From contig NZ_QGDS01000009.1 in NCBI RefSeq assembly GCF_003149105.1, forward strand, positions 62,001-126,000: a stretch of 64,000 nucleotides of DNA, written 5' to 3'. This DNA comes from Faecalicatena contorta (lineage in GTDB: Bacteria > Bacillota > Clostridia > Lachnospirales > Lachnospiraceae). The notes beneath the pieces were generated by a model. It saw only the letters and a program-made list of their open reading frames with translations. It was not told where the DNA came from and made no database searches. A program made the translations under genes and the position numbers. Positions within the stretch are counted from its first letter, which is position 1, and each line of letters starts with the position of its first letter. Of this stretch, positions 16,191-25,922 are shown piece after piece.

Positions 16191-18026
16191 ATGACCAAAG
16201 AGGAAATACTCAAGAAATATTTTGGATACAGTGAATTTAGGGAAGGACAAGAAGAGCTGATTGACGGCATACTAAAAAAGCGAGATACAGTTGGTATACT
16301 ACCAACATCTTCTGGAAAGTCCTTGTGCTTTCAAATCCCAGCACTCATGTTTTCGGGAATTACCCTTGTGATTTCACCTTTGATTTCCTTAATGAGAGAT
16401 CAAGTGATATCCTTAAACGAGGTGGGAATTCATGCGGCATTTCTGAACAGTTCGCTGACACAGGGGCAGTATTATAAAGCACTTGATAATATGAAAAAAG
16501 GGCAGTACAAAATTGTATATGTAGCTCCGGAGCGGTTGCTGACAGATTCTTTTATGCAGGCAGTGCTAGAGGTGGAGATATCAATGCTTAGCGTAGATGA
16601 AGCACATTGTATTTCACAATGGGGGCAAGATTTTAGACCAAGCTATTTGAAAATCATTGACTTTTTGGATCGGCTTCCTACACGTCCTGTTGTAAGTGCA
16701 TTTACAGCAACAGCGACAAAGACTGTTAGAGAGGATGTTATATCTCTCTTGCGGCTTTCGGAGCCAAACATTATAATAACTGGATTTGACCGGAAGAACC
16801 TTTCCTTTTCCGTAATACATGCAAAAGACCGTTATCAAATTACTTCTGGATATGTGAGAGAGCATATAGAAGAGTGTGGGATTATCTATTGCCTGACAAG
16901 AAAAACTGTGGAAGAAGTAACTGAGAAACTACAAAAAGAAGGAATCAGCGTGACAAGATATCATGCAGGTTTAAGCGATGCAGAGCGAAAACAAAATCAG
17001 GATGAATTTATTTATGAACAGAAGCGGGTTATGGTGGCGACCAATGCTTTTGGGATGGGGATTGATAAATCCAATGTACGTTATGTAATTCATTACAATA
17101 TGCCAAAAAATATAGAAAGTTATTATCAGGAGGCCGGTAGGGCCGGACGTGATGGTTTGCCCTCTGAATGCATCTTGCTTTATGGTGGTCAGGATGTAGT
17201 AACAAACCAGTTTTTCATTGATAAGCAGCAGACAATGGCAGATGAGATGGACAGCAGTATGCTGGAGGAAGTGAAAGAAAGAGAACGGGAAAGGCTTCGG
17301 AAGATGACTTTTTATTGCTTTACGAATGATTGTCTCCGGCAGTATATTTTAAATTACTTTGGGGAGCAGGCACCGGTTTACTGTGGGAACTGCTTAAATT
17401 GTTTGACGAAGTTTGAGGATGTGGACATTACAGATATAGCTATAAATTTGATTGGATGTGTAAAGACAAGCCATCAAAGATATGGAATTGTAATGATTAT
17501 TGATACGGTACATGGCAGCGCCAATACTAAGATTCAAAGATGCCGAATGGATGAGAATCCTTATTATGGGACGCTAAAGGGAATTCAGATTCATAGGCTT
17601 CGCCAGATTGTGAATTACCTCATCTTAAAAGATTACCTAACGTTGACGAATGATGAATATCCTATTCTAAAGCTATCCGGTCAGTCAGAGTCTATACTTT
17701 TACAAGAGGAACCAATTATCATGAAAGTGGCTAAGGAGAGGGAGCAAGCCCAGATAAAGAAAGAAAAGAAATCAGGGAAGAGTAAAAGTGTTGCAGCAGT
17801 TTTGGATGAGTCTGGTGAAGAACTGTTTGAGAAGCTGCGGGCGTTGCGTATGGTAATCTCAAAAAAGGAAAAGGTTCCACCTTATCTTGTATTTTCAGAT
17901 AAGACGCTTGTACAAATGTCTGCAATTAAACCAAAGACTAAAGAAGAAATGCTCGGAGTTTCAGGTGTGGGAGAGGCAAAATACCAGAAATATGGAGAGC
18001 AGTTTTTAAAGGCCATTCAAGATTGA
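16191..18026 (+). CDS. recQ: ATP-dependent DNA helicase RecQ
   Basis: 3'-5' DNA helicase for recombination and fork repair. 611 residues with motif I TSSGKSLCFQIPA (about 39-51), DEAH box VDEAHCISQWGQDFR (about 137), motif V/VI ATNAFGMGIDKSNVRYV and QEAGRAGRDG, the RecQ zinc-binding cysteines (NDCLRQYIL, YCGNCLNC) and a C-terminal HRDC domain (about 540-611; LVFSDKTLVQMSAIKPKTKE). The ribosome site is weak (AGAAAGAG). Isolated gene, transcribed away from the following minus-strand operon. Confidence 0.95.
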   Translation: MTKEEILKKYFGYSEFREGQEELIDGILKKRDTVGILPTSSGKSLCFQIPALMFSGITLVISPLISLMRDQVISLNEVGIHAAFLNSSLTQGQYYKALDNMKKGQYKIVYVAPERLLTDSFMQAVLEVEISMLSVDEAHCISQWGQDFRPSYLKIIDFLDRLPTRPVVSAFTATATKTVREDVISLLRLSEPNIIITGFDRKNLSFSVIHAKDRYQITSGYVREHIEECGIIYCLTRKTVEEVTEKLQKEGISVTRYHAGLSDAERKQNQDEFIYEQKRVMVATNAFGMGIDKSNVRYVIHYNMPKNIESYYQEAGRAGRDGLPSECILLYGGQDVVTNQFFIDKQQTMADEMDSSMLEEVKERERERLRKMTFYCFTNDCLRQYILNYFGEQAPVYCGNCLNCLTKFEDVDITDIAINLIGCVKTSHQRYGIVMIIDTVHGSANTKIQRCRMDENPYYGTLKGIQIHRLRQIVNYLILKDYLTLTNDEYPILKLSGQSESILLQEEPIIMKVAKEREQAQIKKEKKSGKSKSVAAVLDESGEELFEKLRALRMVISKKEKVPPYLVFSDKTLVQMSAIKPKTKEEMLGVSGVGEAKYQKYGEQFLKAIQD

Positions 18027-18218
18027 TTACTAGAGGAATGTATTATTAGTATTCTTTCCTCATTAGTATCTCACCTTATGTCTGCCCCCCTGACCTTATA
18101 AGAAAAGAGATATTGCGCAGTACACAAGCAGCAAAACCATGCCAGCCACAAAATATAAGCTGCACCTAACCAGAATAAAAACAAATGGGTTAGTCCACTG
18201 ATGCAGGCGTTCATTTAT

Positions 18219-20351
18219 TCACGGTAACTGTAAGTCGTTATTTTTATCTGCCATACCGTGTTGTTTTACATATTCGATAAACTTATCGTTAGTCAGAGGT
18301 CTGCTAAAATAGAAACCCTGAAAATACTTGCAGCCAAGTTCACGCAGCACTTGGAGCTGCTCTTTTGTTTCTACGCCTTCGGCAACAGCTCTGACATTTA
18401 TCTGACTACAGAGAGACAGGATAGATTTTACGATTTGCTGGCGTTGTTTGTCTTTGGTAATCGCATGTACCAGGGCAATATCCAGCTTTACTACATTTGC
18501 GTAAAAATCACAAATATAAATCAAAGAACTATGCCCCATTCCAAAATCATCAATGGCTAAATTCACGCCCAGGTCCTTTATTTTTTCAAGCTTGCTGCAG
18601 GTGGAGTCGCTACAATCAATTGCGGCGTTCTCCGTAAGTTCCAGCTCCATATACACGGGATTTATACCTAACTGATCAATATGGGACTGTACAGTCTGAA
18701 CCAGCGATTCGTCTCCCTTTAGCTGCTGCGGGCTTAGATTTACAGAAAGAGATAATTTATTGTATCCTTTCTCGTGCCAGCTTTTTAAATCGCTGAATGC
18801 CTGATTCATAATCCATCGCCCCAACTCGTTTGTTAGACCGGCTTCTTCGCAAATGCTTAATATAATCAATGGAGATACATAACCAAAAGTAGGATGATTC
18901 CAGCGGAGAAGAGCTTCGGCCCCTGTGACTTCACCTTTACCGTTTATTTTAGGTTGATATTCTAAATATAGGGTTTGGGTATGGTTTCTGAGCCCGTCTT
19001 TGATCTCAGTCATTAAAGTGCGGGCAAGAGAACCTGTTTCATCGTGCCTGTTAAGAATTGTTTTCTTCGGCTGCTCCTGAATATATTCAATATTATTGCC
19101 TAAATTTTTAAAGACTGAAATCTGGACATGTTGCTGGTGCCTTTGCTGCATTCGGACAAAAGGAATATATATCAGAACAGCAAGTGTCAGATTAACAGCC
19201 TGCATCACAATACCGGCAATTGATCCTGTTCCAAGATAGCCTGATAAGAAAATGGGGGTTGTCCATTCTACGGTTTGCGTTACTGGAGGCGCCCATCCCA
19301 TACATACAGATATCCATGCAGTAAGACACAGTACAACTGGCGAAAATACAAACGGAATAAAGAAATAGGGATTGAATATTATAGGCAGACCAAAAATCAT
19401 AATTTCGTTTATATTAATCATACCGGGCAGAATAGATACCTTCGCCAACCGGTTTTCACTACTCTTTTTTCCGACCAATAGCAGGGCAATCAACAGCCCC
19501 AATGTTGTTCCAGCTCCTCCCAAATAAACATAAGTATCAAAAAATCCTTTTGTGAAGATATGGATTTCTGCCGTTGAAGATGCAACCGGCGTAGCGCCTG
19601 ACAGCGCGTCCATAATGACATTGCCGCCGTGTATCCCAAAAAACCATAAAATGTGTGTGACAAGAACAATGAGCAATGCGGAAAAGTAGTTCTGCCCTGT
19701 CATAAATATATTGTTGATTGACTGTAAAAACAATGACTGACCATTGGTAAGCCCAATGAAATCAAAGAGCATTCTTGCCACAGTGAAAATAGAAATGGTA
19801 AGCAGGGAGGGAATAATAGCCCTAAAAGATGACCGGATTATGGAACTCCCATTATAACTAATCAGGTCTGAGGGCCAGATTCGGTCGTGGCATTTGTAAA
19901 AAAAGCAGAACAGATTACATGCCAGTCCAGATATGACCAGAGCGTTAAACATACCGGTAGAACCTGCTTCTGCGAAACTTATAATCACATTAGGGTCATG
20001 GGTAAAGACGATAAAAGAAGTGAAAGTTGTTATTACGATAATGATTGCGTTTACCTCTCCTGATTTGACAATCTTTTTATCCTGTGAAATAGCATAGCTA
20101 ACTGTAATCAATGATGTAAGTGCCATGATTTGAAGCGTTCCTTTATGTATGCGCAGCCCAAAATCAAGCCAGCCTTCCCCAAAAACATGCAGCATGAAAT
20201 CTTGATAAGCCGGAATAGGCAGATTCAGTAATGCCAGCACAATAGAGCCAATCAAAATAAATGGCATTAGGTATAGTAATCCTCTGCGCAGGGAGCGGAT
20301 TAATTGCTGGTCTGCCAATTGGGAGATAAACGCATCAAATTTATCCATCAT
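18219..20351 (-). CDS. PTS EIIC-like membrane domain fused to EAL cyclic-di-GMP phosphodiesterase
   Basis: 710 residues. Residues 1 to about 420 are a lactose/cellobiose-type PTS EIIC domain with about ten helices (RGLLYLMPFILIGSIVLALL; HILWFFGIHGGNVI; NINEIMIFGLPIIFNP); there is no EIIB or EIIA. Residues about 445-700 form a complete EAL domain: GAEALLRWNHP, SVNLSPQQL, ELTENA, AIDDFGMGHSSL, VKLDI, AEGVET and the FQGFYFSRP end, all catalytic positions present. It should hydrolyse c-di-GMP, perhaps in response to a sugar bound or transported by the EIIC part (inference). It overlaps the upstream diguanylate cyclase by 11 nt, so both are made from one message. Confidence 0.9.
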   Translation of the reverse strand: MMDKFDAFISQLADQQLIRSLRRGLLYLMPFILIGSIVLALLNLPIPAYQDFMLHVFGEGWLDFGLRIHKGTLQIMALTSLITVSYAISQDKKIVKSGEVNAIIIVITTFTSFIVFTHDPNVIISFAEAGSTGMFNALVISGLACNLFCFFYKCHDRIWPSDLISYNGSSIIRSSFRAIIPSLLTISIFTVARMLFDFIGLTNGQSLFLQSINNIFMTGQNYFSALLIVLVTHILWFFGIHGGNVIMDALSGATPVASSTAEIHIFTKGFFDTYVYLGGAGTTLGLLIALLLVGKKSSENRLAKVSILPGMININEIMIFGLPIIFNPYFFIPFVFSPVVLCLTAWISVCMGWAPPVTQTVEWTTPIFLSGYLGTGSIAGIVMQAVNLTLAVLIYIPFVRMQQRHQQHVQISVFKNLGNNIEYIQEQPKKTILNRHDETGSLARTLMTEIKDGLRNHTQTLYLEYQPKINGKGEVTGAEALLRWNHPTFGYVSPLIILSICEEAGLTNELGRWIMNQAFSDLKSWHEKGYNKLSLSVNLSPQQLKGDESLVQTVQSHIDQLGINPVYMELELTENAAIDCSDSTCSKLEKIKDLGVNLAIDDFGMGHSSLIYICDFYANVVKLDIALVHAITKDKQRQQIVKSILSLCSQINVRAVAEGVETKEQLQVLRELGCKYFQGFYFSRPLTNDKFIEYVKQHGMADKNNDLQLP

Positions 20352-21642
20352 TATTCCTTAATTCCTCCCTGTATCTTCTTTTTTGAGCTTTGCATCGATA
20401 CATCTTTTGATCAGCTTGTTTTAATAGGTCTGCACCATTAAAGGCAGAATTAGAACAATTAGAAAAGGATGTAATTCCATAGCTGAAGGACAAGGGGTAA
20501 GGTTTTTGGTTTTTATTCTCAAGTTCTTTTAACTTGTCGTACATTCTTGCAATGATTTTCTCAGCAGTATCCTCTTCACAGTTTTTGAAAATAATCATAA
20601 ATTCATCACCTCCGTACCTGCAAACCATATCGGAATCCCGAACAGAAGAGAGAAGTACATTGGCAATACTTTTAATTGCATAATCACCTTCACTATGACC
20701 ATAGTTGTCGTTGATTTGTTTCAGACCATCAATATCGGCAAAGGCAATACAGTGTGTTTTTGAAGGAATAGCCCGGGCTACAATATTCTCCAGTTCTTCC
20801 AGCCCGGATTTACGGTTATAGGTTCCGGTCATTTCATCCATCGCTGCAGACATTTTCAGGTGATATTCATTGATTTTCCACTTACTGATATCGTCAATCG
20901 TATTGAAAAAAAACGCTTGTCCGTTTGGCAATAAAAACCTGTCGGATGTAATTCGATACCATGTACTGCTGTTTTCTTCATAAATCTCCCTATGAACCGG
21001 AAAAGTTTTATCTTCTTTGTTAATTGCAATATTTGCTGCGATAAGCTTAAGTACACTGCTTTCCGTCTGTTCTGAAATGTATTCGATATCTCCGAATATT
21101 TCTTTTGCTGAAAGGTTGGCATATACCACACGTCCATTACCATCCACCTCCAAAACTGACACATGAAGCAGATCAAGTGTCTGGAGAATCTGGTGGTAAC
21201 GCCAGCTATTGAATGATATTGGCAGAATGGAGGCAGCGCTTTCGGCTTCCTGGGTGGAAAATACGGCTACCTGATCAATTAGTTCATTACATGCATCAAA
21301 TAATTCACCGGTATTCTCAAATTTACTGACGACAGCTCCTGCCCCCAACTGCCGCAGACACCATGACAAAATGGAAAGTTGGGAGTGCAGCCGCTTCAAT
21401 GGACCGGCCATATAGTTATGGCGGGGAGGAATTGGGGTATCCAGCTTACCTTGAGAAAGGTCTATTGCCAGACGGTTTATTTCATTGAGATTCTGAATCA
21501 ATTGGTTCATGTCTGTAACGAGTGTCTGCAATTCTGGTATAGAGGTATGTACTTCTTCCATTACGCCACACTGCTTACCGGATAGCAGCTTTCCCAGTAC
21601 ATCTTGTATAGCTGCAAGTGTCTTTTGACTTATATCGTCCAC
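20341..21642 (-). CDS. Diguanylate cyclase with HAMP-like/PAS input and GGDEF domain
   Basis: 433 residues, cytosolic (no transmembrane helix). An N-terminal helical region with HAMP-like sequence (INRLAIDLSQGKLDTPIPP, about 55-75), a PAS-like domain (LLHVSVLEVDGNGRVVYAN, about 165-185) and a GGDEF domain (MDEMTGTYNRKSGLEEL to the end). The active-site loop RYGGDEF is intact, and the inhibitory I-site RDSD sits five residues before it, so product feedback is expected. It makes c-di-GMP while the coupled downstream EIIC-EAL protein degrades it. The V4R gene is 45 bp upstream in the same direction. Confidence 0.93.
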   Translation of the reverse strand: MDDISQKTLAAIQDVLGKLLSGKQCGVMEEVHTSIPELQTLVTDMNQLIQNLNEINRLAIDLSQGKLDTPIPPRHNYMAGPLKRLHSQLSILSWCLRQLGAGAVVSKFENTGELFDACNELIDQVAVFSTQEAESAASILPISFNSWRYHQILQTLDLLHVSVLEVDGNGRVVYANLSAKEIFGDIEYISEQTESSVLKLIAANIAINKEDKTFPVHREIYEENSSTWYRITSDRFLLPNGQAFFFNTIDDISKWKINEYHLKMSAAMDEMTGTYNRKSGLEELENIVARAIPSKTHCIAFADIDGLKQINDNYGHSEGDYAIKSIANVLLSSVRDSDMVCRYGGDEFMIIFKNCEEDTAEKIIARMYDKLKELENKNQKPYPLSFSYGITSFSNCSNSAFNGADLLKQADQKMYRCKAQKRRYREELRNNDG

Positions 21643-21687
21643 TTTTGTTACCTCTTTTCCTGGTGGTTCTCATATAGCTGCTACAAG

Positions 21688-22209
21688 CTATTTTTGAGTT
21701 GCGGAAAATCGGCAGGTTCTTTCTCCGGCAGCCCAGCAGTCGATTTCTTTTACAGTAAATTGGCGGCCGCTGTATGTTTCGAGAATACCTGCAATAAATC
21801 CCTCATCGTAGTCACACACGGTTTCTCCCGTGACAGGCAGGCCGGAACAATCCAGATCTTCTGAAACGGTCAAGGTAAAGGAAAGTGAATCCAGGTCGGC
21901 TTTTTCAATTCCAAGAACACCGATTTTCAGTTCCTTAAGTTTGTTGGTCAGGTTGGCAATAAAGAAATCAAAGTCACCGGAAAGATCAAGCACGTTTTTT
22001 GCCAATTCCGTACCGGCCAAATGTCCGGCGGCCCAATATAGGCGGCCTGCGGTTGCTTCATCGTATTCCCGGGATAAAATATCCTTCAAGGTATATTGAA
22101 ACAGACGATAAACAAGCACTGGCATATCAGGCCCAAGGGTCTCTCTGCCCACACCAATATCTCCAAGGCCCTCCCATGTGAATTTGGATGGCTTATTTTC
22201 ATATTGCAT
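21688..22209 (-). CDS. V4R (4-vinyl reductase) domain sensor protein
   Basis: 173 residues that match the V4R fold over most of the length: GRLYWAAGHLAGTELAKNVL, then FIANLTNKLKELKIG, DCSGLPVTGETVCDYDEGFIAGIL and the C-terminal cysteine pair region EIDCWAAGERTCRF. V4R domains bind small molecules and often sit next to signalling proteins. Ribosome site AAAGGAGGAACC precedes ATG. It heads a likely operon with the GGDEF and EIIC-EAL genes, so it may be the soluble input subunit of this c-di-GMP switch (inference). The ligand is unknown. Confidence 0.85.
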   Translation of the reverse strand: MQYENKPSKFTWEGLGDIGVGRETLGPDMPVLVYRLFQYTLKDILSREYDEATAGRLYWAAGHLAGTELAKNVLDLSGDFDFFIANLTNKLKELKIGVLGIEKADLDSLSFTLTVSEDLDCSGLPVTGETVCDYDEGFIAGILETYSGRQFTVKEIDCWAAGERTCRFSATQK

Positions 22210-22356
22210 ATAGGGTTCCTCCTTTAAGGTTTATTAAATAGAGTACATGACTGCACTCGTAGTATAAGAATAAAATGACTAAGCAAGATTATGGTTTGCT
22301 ATGGACTGAATTTGCCTTTTTATGTTCCCAACTGGGTTGAAAAGGTATAGTTCCTT

Positions 22357-23700
22357 TTATATAATGTCCTGATAGGGGGAAGGAACTTTGGGGATACATA
22401 CCCTTATTTTGAAAATTCTTTTTACCTGATCTGGCTCTATAAATAGCAATCCGCCCAACGCTTCAATTGTCTTCTTCGCGATTCGTAATCCAAAGCCGTG
22501 ATAATCTTTATCGTCTTTCGTGGTTTCCGGTTCATCATTTTCGATTAACAGTTTACCGTTAAAAGAATTGGCAACCTCTACAATTGCCCATCCCTGAGTT
22601 TCCCGGCTTATGATCTCAACAAACCGTTCCTGATCGGATACCTTATCACTGGCTTCTATGGCGTTATCTACTATATTTGAGAAAACATGGACAATATCCA
22701 GCTCAGTCATTGAAACACTTTCTGGGAGATGAACATGTACTGAAAAGCGGATATCTTTTTCTTCACAGGCGTTGGCCGCATCCTGCAAAATGGAATCTAA
22801 CAATATATTGTCGGAATAGGTTTTGTGAACAAGTACATCCCGCTGCATCGTATCATGGATATCGTCCAATATACGGATAGCCTTTTCGTACTTACGATTA
22901 CGCAGCAGTGTTTTGACGGAAGTCATCAACTTCTCGTAATCATGCCGGAACATTCTATAGCTTTCTGTAAATTTTCGGTATGACTGATAATGCTGCACTT
23001 GGCGGGAAAGCTGTTCTTGCAGTTTATGGGTATGCAGCTCGTATTCAAGCAATTCTGATACTCTGGATGTATGGCTGAGGACAAACATCAGCCACACTTT
23101 ACTTATAACACAGGAACCTAAGTATAAGGAAGAAAGCCAGGTTTGTCTGATATCATTATGGTATCGCCCGTCATTTATGAGCGTAAGAAATATCAACTGG
23201 AAAATCAGATAAATGACTACAAATCTAAGTTGTACTCTGTTATTAAACAAATGCTTCACTTTATTATCCGGCAGTATTACCTTACGTATAAGCAGGCTGA
23301 CTAGCATAGAAAGAAATACAGTCAGTACAAATATTGTATGATAATAAATATCATTATGAAGAATCTCTTTTATGCTGATCTGCAAAATGATGGAATAAAC
23401 CGACATGATAATTCCCCGGCTGCTGTATAAGGAAAACATATAGATGCTGCCTGCATAAAGGATTTGCATCCCGTTCACTTTAAACAAAAGATGAAACGCA
23501 AACATCATAGAACCCATCATGAGATAGACACCGAACCGATGTTCCAAAAACAAATAGGATAGTATGGTAACACCAATATTAAGTGCAATTGCGGCTGCAT
23601 AAAAAATCCAGTGGCTCCTCTTATGTAAAAGGATTTTTTTGAAATATAAAAGAATATAAACATCGTATAGAATTAGTGAAGCGGGCCCTAACATCTGCAT
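22357..23700 (-). CDS. GHKL sensor histidine kinase (AgrC-like)
   Basis: 447 residues: six to seven N-terminal helices (1-215; SLILYDVYILLYF, HWIFYAAAIALNIGVTILSYL and so on), then the phospho-acceptor block YRMFRHDYEKLMTSVKTLL (about 250), N-box FSNIVDNAIEAS and G-box DYHGFGLRIAKKTIEAL. It lies 19 bp after the response regulator in the same operon. No cyclic peptide gene is adjacent. The divergent debris region upstream contains FtsX fragments, so it may once have had an exporter like the 8.5-14 kb system (inference). Confidence 0.92.
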   Translation of the reverse strand: MQMLGPASLILYDVYILLYFKKILLHKRSHWIFYAAAIALNIGVTILSYLFLEHRFGVYLMMGSMMFAFHLLFKVNGMQILYAGSIYMFSLYSSRGIIMSVYSIILQISIKEILHNDIYYHTIFVLTVFLSMLVSLLIRKVILPDNKVKHLFNNRVQLRFVVIYLIFQLIFLTLINDGRYHNDIRQTWLSSLYLGSCVISKVWLMFVLSHTSRVSELLEYELHTHKLQEQLSRQVQHYQSYRKFTESYRMFRHDYEKLMTSVKTLLRNRKYEKAIRILDDIHDTMQRDVLVHKTYSDNILLDSILQDAANACEEKDIRFSVHVHLPESVSMTELDIVHVFSNIVDNAIEASDKVSDQERFVEIISRETQGWAIVEVANSFNGKLLIENDEPETTKDDKDYHGFGLRIAKKTIEALGGLLFIEPDQVKRIFKIRVCIPKVPSPYQDII

Positions 23701-23719
23701 ATTTTTTGTCCTCCGCTAT

Positions 23720-24460
23720 TCATTGGTAAGCATGTATACTGGCACAGTTGATATATTCTTGAAACGCCTGTCTGACTTGCTTCATGTATGTAACACCAAT
23801 CGGAATTTCTACGCCTGTCTTTAAACCAAGGCTGTTCTGTGCAAAATTTGCAATATAGGTCAGGTTCACAATATATGAACGGTGGACACGGACAAAGTTC
23901 TTATGCAGTAGTTGCTCCTCTAACTGTGCGAGTGCTGAATAAAAGCTGATAGTTTCATTTCTGTTGTAATGAACCGTTACAATCCGTTTCCGAATTTCAA
24001 AAAAAGATACTTCATTGACCGGAATCAATTTTTGGACACGGCCTGATTCACAGACAAACATATCGGTTTCCTTTTTTTGAGCCAAAGCCACGGCCCGGAG
24101 AAAGACTTCCTCGAATTTTGCTGTAGAAGTTTTTGCTTTCACCAAATAATTAACCGGCGAAACATCATAAGCATCAAATACATAATCTTCACTTGTGGTC
24201 AGATAAATAATTTCCGATTTACACCCCAGTGCTCTCAGCTTTTTTCCGGTATCCATTCCATTTAAGTAACCCATGAGGATATCAAGGTAAATGATATCAG
24301 CCTGATTCGGCGAACCAGACAGATGAAACAGCAAGCGTTCACCGCTGCTGAAAGATGAAATCATAACATCTACATTATTTTTCTTAGCTATCTTTTCAAG
24401 AAGTCTTGTATACCGGTTAAGGATTTCCAGATTGTCATCACATAGGTATATTGTCAACAT
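23720..24460 (-). CDS. LytTR-family response regulator
   Basis: 246 residues. Receiver domain with DD in IYLCDDN, phospho-Asp in IIYLDILMGY and Lys in NYLVKAKT; LytTR DNA-binding domain from about 140 (FVRVHRSYIVNLTYIANF). First gene of the pair with the downstream kinase. A 14-bp palindrome lies 55 bp upstream of the start. Its regulon is not evident; the adjacent FtsX fragments may be what remains of a target. Confidence 0.92.
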   Translation of the reverse strand: MLTIYLCDDNLEILNRYTRLLEKIAKKNNVDVMISSFSSGERLLFHLSGSPNQADIIYLDILMGYLNGMDTGKKLRALGCKSEIIYLTTSEDYVFDAYDVSPVNYLVKAKTSTAKFEEVFLRAVALAQKKETDMFVCESGRVQKLIPVNEVSFFEIRKRIVTVHYNRNETISFYSALAQLEEQLLHKNFVRVHRSYIVNLTYIANFAQNSLGLKTGVEIPIGVTYMKQVRQAFQEYINCASIHAYQ

Positions 24461-24514
24461 AATGATTCGCCTGCCTTTCTATTTTTACCTGGGAGCCTAA
24501 AAATATAATGGTAG

Positions 24515-24528
24515 TATAACATGTTATA
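24515..24528. promoter_or_regulatory. TATAACATGTTATA palindrome upstream of the LytTR gene
   Basis: A perfect 14-bp inverted repeat about 55 bp before the regulator start. It could be an operator or part of the promoter; AT-rich palindromes can arise by chance. Confidence 0.3.
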
Positions 24529-24588
24529 TACGTTGAATCAATTATAGAGACATTTCAAAATTAGCAAAGCGCTTACTAGAACAACAGG

Positions 24589-24812
24589 TTATGGTATGGA
24601 GGATTCTTTTACTGTAAAAACTCCTTCGGCCTCAAACGTAGTATGCCGCCCTTGGATTAGCTCAAATGCGCCCGAATCAAAGTATTCCTGTGTTTCGCTG
24701 TTCAGTACACAGAAGATTTGCAGATCATGGCCCCGCACATGGCAGTCATTTTTTTCATATTCGGAATCTTCTTCCAGGTCATTTAAAAGATAGTTATAAA
24801 AGCCGGGGGATA
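24589..24812 (-). pseudogene. FtsX-like permease fragment (extracellular N-terminal part)
   Basis: The minus-strand frame reads FYNYLLNDLEEDSEYEKND, then LQIFCVLNSETQEYFDSGAFELIQGRH, a pattern typical of the extracellular domain just after helix 1 of FtsX/MacB permeases. There is no start and no membrane segment. In an intact protein this segment precedes the part found at 24835-25387, but here it lies after it, so the region is rearranged or the remains of two tandem copies. Confidence 0.6.
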
Positions 24813-24834
24813 ACCTCTAAGTCAAAATAAGCCC

Positions 24835-25387
24835 CTATGGATTTAAAAGGGCGATAGCCATAATTATCAGTGTTTCCAGCATGTGCTGCCCTATTATAGA
24901 AACTTTTTTAATACCAATTGACAGCAGTATGCCGATTTCATACGGCCTGTCGCGTATCGACATTGTCATAATCAGGGATAAAAGCAATATGCTGATAACA
25001 ATTATAATCAAAACAAGTATGTTTGCATAACCACTCAGCTTCGTTAAAGGCAGTATAGAATCGTTATATACTTTGTTGTTGATTATAATAAGGTAGGATT
25101 CCTCACGAATGCCATTCGTTTTCTTTATCATTTCAACAACTGTATCCATATCCTGTGAATCATTTAAAAAGAAAGTGGCGCCGTTCTCATAGATTTTCCG
25201 CTTCTCTCCGGAAATATCAATATCAATCTGGCTGAGTGCTCTTTTATCAGTAAATATGAAGTTCTCTGTAATATCGCACTCGGCGGTATTTTCATCAGCC
25301 ACTTGAGGAAGATTTACGTTATAAACCCCTGCAATTTCAAAAGCATAGGAGTTACCGATTGCATCTGAATAAGAACACGTATGTTAA
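24835..25387 (-). pseudogene. FtsX-like permease fragment (second half, truncated at both ends)
   Basis: The frame opens after a stop with SDAIGNSYAFEIAGVYN and continues through the late extracellular region to one complete helix (NILVLIIIVISILLLSLIM) and the FtsX signature RPYEIGILLSIGIKK, then a second helix that ends early at ALLNP and stop. The remaining helices are missing and no proper start exists (ATG 25302 is internal). Inactive remnant. Confidence 0.65.
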
Positions 25388-25459
25388 CATATTTTAAATT
25401 TCTGGAAAGCACGTAATTACCTGTACCTTACACTTTGCAAATTTTCTGCTATAAATAAA

Positions 25460-25488
25460 ATGAACCCTTCCCCATTAAGGAAAGGTTC
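25460..25488 (-). terminator. Hairpin downstream of the Fic remnant
   Basis: On the minus strand GAACCTTTCC pairs with GGAAGGGTTC, followed by ATTTTATTT. Weak terminator. Confidence 0.45.
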
Positions 25489-25492
25489 TTAA

Positions 25493-25922
25493 TTATTTCA
25501 AAGAATAGGTGCGATTCTTGTTTTCTCCATTAGACTTTAAAATGCCTAAAGATACAAACTTATTAAGATATCTTCTTGTTTGAGAAGCTTTACCAATGAG
25601 CACTGTTGAATCGTTCTCTTTATCAGATATAGCCAGTGCTTTATAATATGCTTCCTGATTCTCATGAATAATTGTTTCTATCGGTATCCATGCGAAGATT
25701 GGATTCCTATTTGTAAGGATAGCTGTTTGCCAAAGTCGTCCCATTCTGCCATTCCCATCTTCAAAAGGATGGATCGTTTCAATTTCATAATGAAACACGC
25801 AGCTCTTAATCAATTCTGGTGCATCGTCTGATGCTCCCCAGTTAAACAGGTCGTCCATTAGCCCATTGATAAATTGTGGTCTCCCCCCCATATGAACGAC
25901 ATTCCCTGCCCCGTCAAATTGA
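25493..25922 (-). pseudogene. Fic-family protein remnant
   Basis: Carries the AMP-transferase motif HPFEDGNGRMGR and the flanking block IKSCVFHYEIETI, so the Fic fold core is present. The N-terminal half expected in such proteins (about 330 residues) is absent: homology starts at FDGAGNVVHMGG near 25922, directly abutting an unrelated zinc-ribbon fragment. After DSTVLI the sequence jumps to a winged-helix tail (RRYLNKFVSLGILKSNGENK), suggesting an internal deletion too. The frame is open from 25987, but that part belongs to the other fragment. Confidence 0.7.

Noticed and set aside
18027..18218. Small hydrophobic ORFs on the minus strand just after the EIIC-EAL gene (for example 47 codons from the ATG beside its stop)
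   Set aside because: Two overlapping frames both look hydrophobic, neither has a ribosome site, and no family is recognised.
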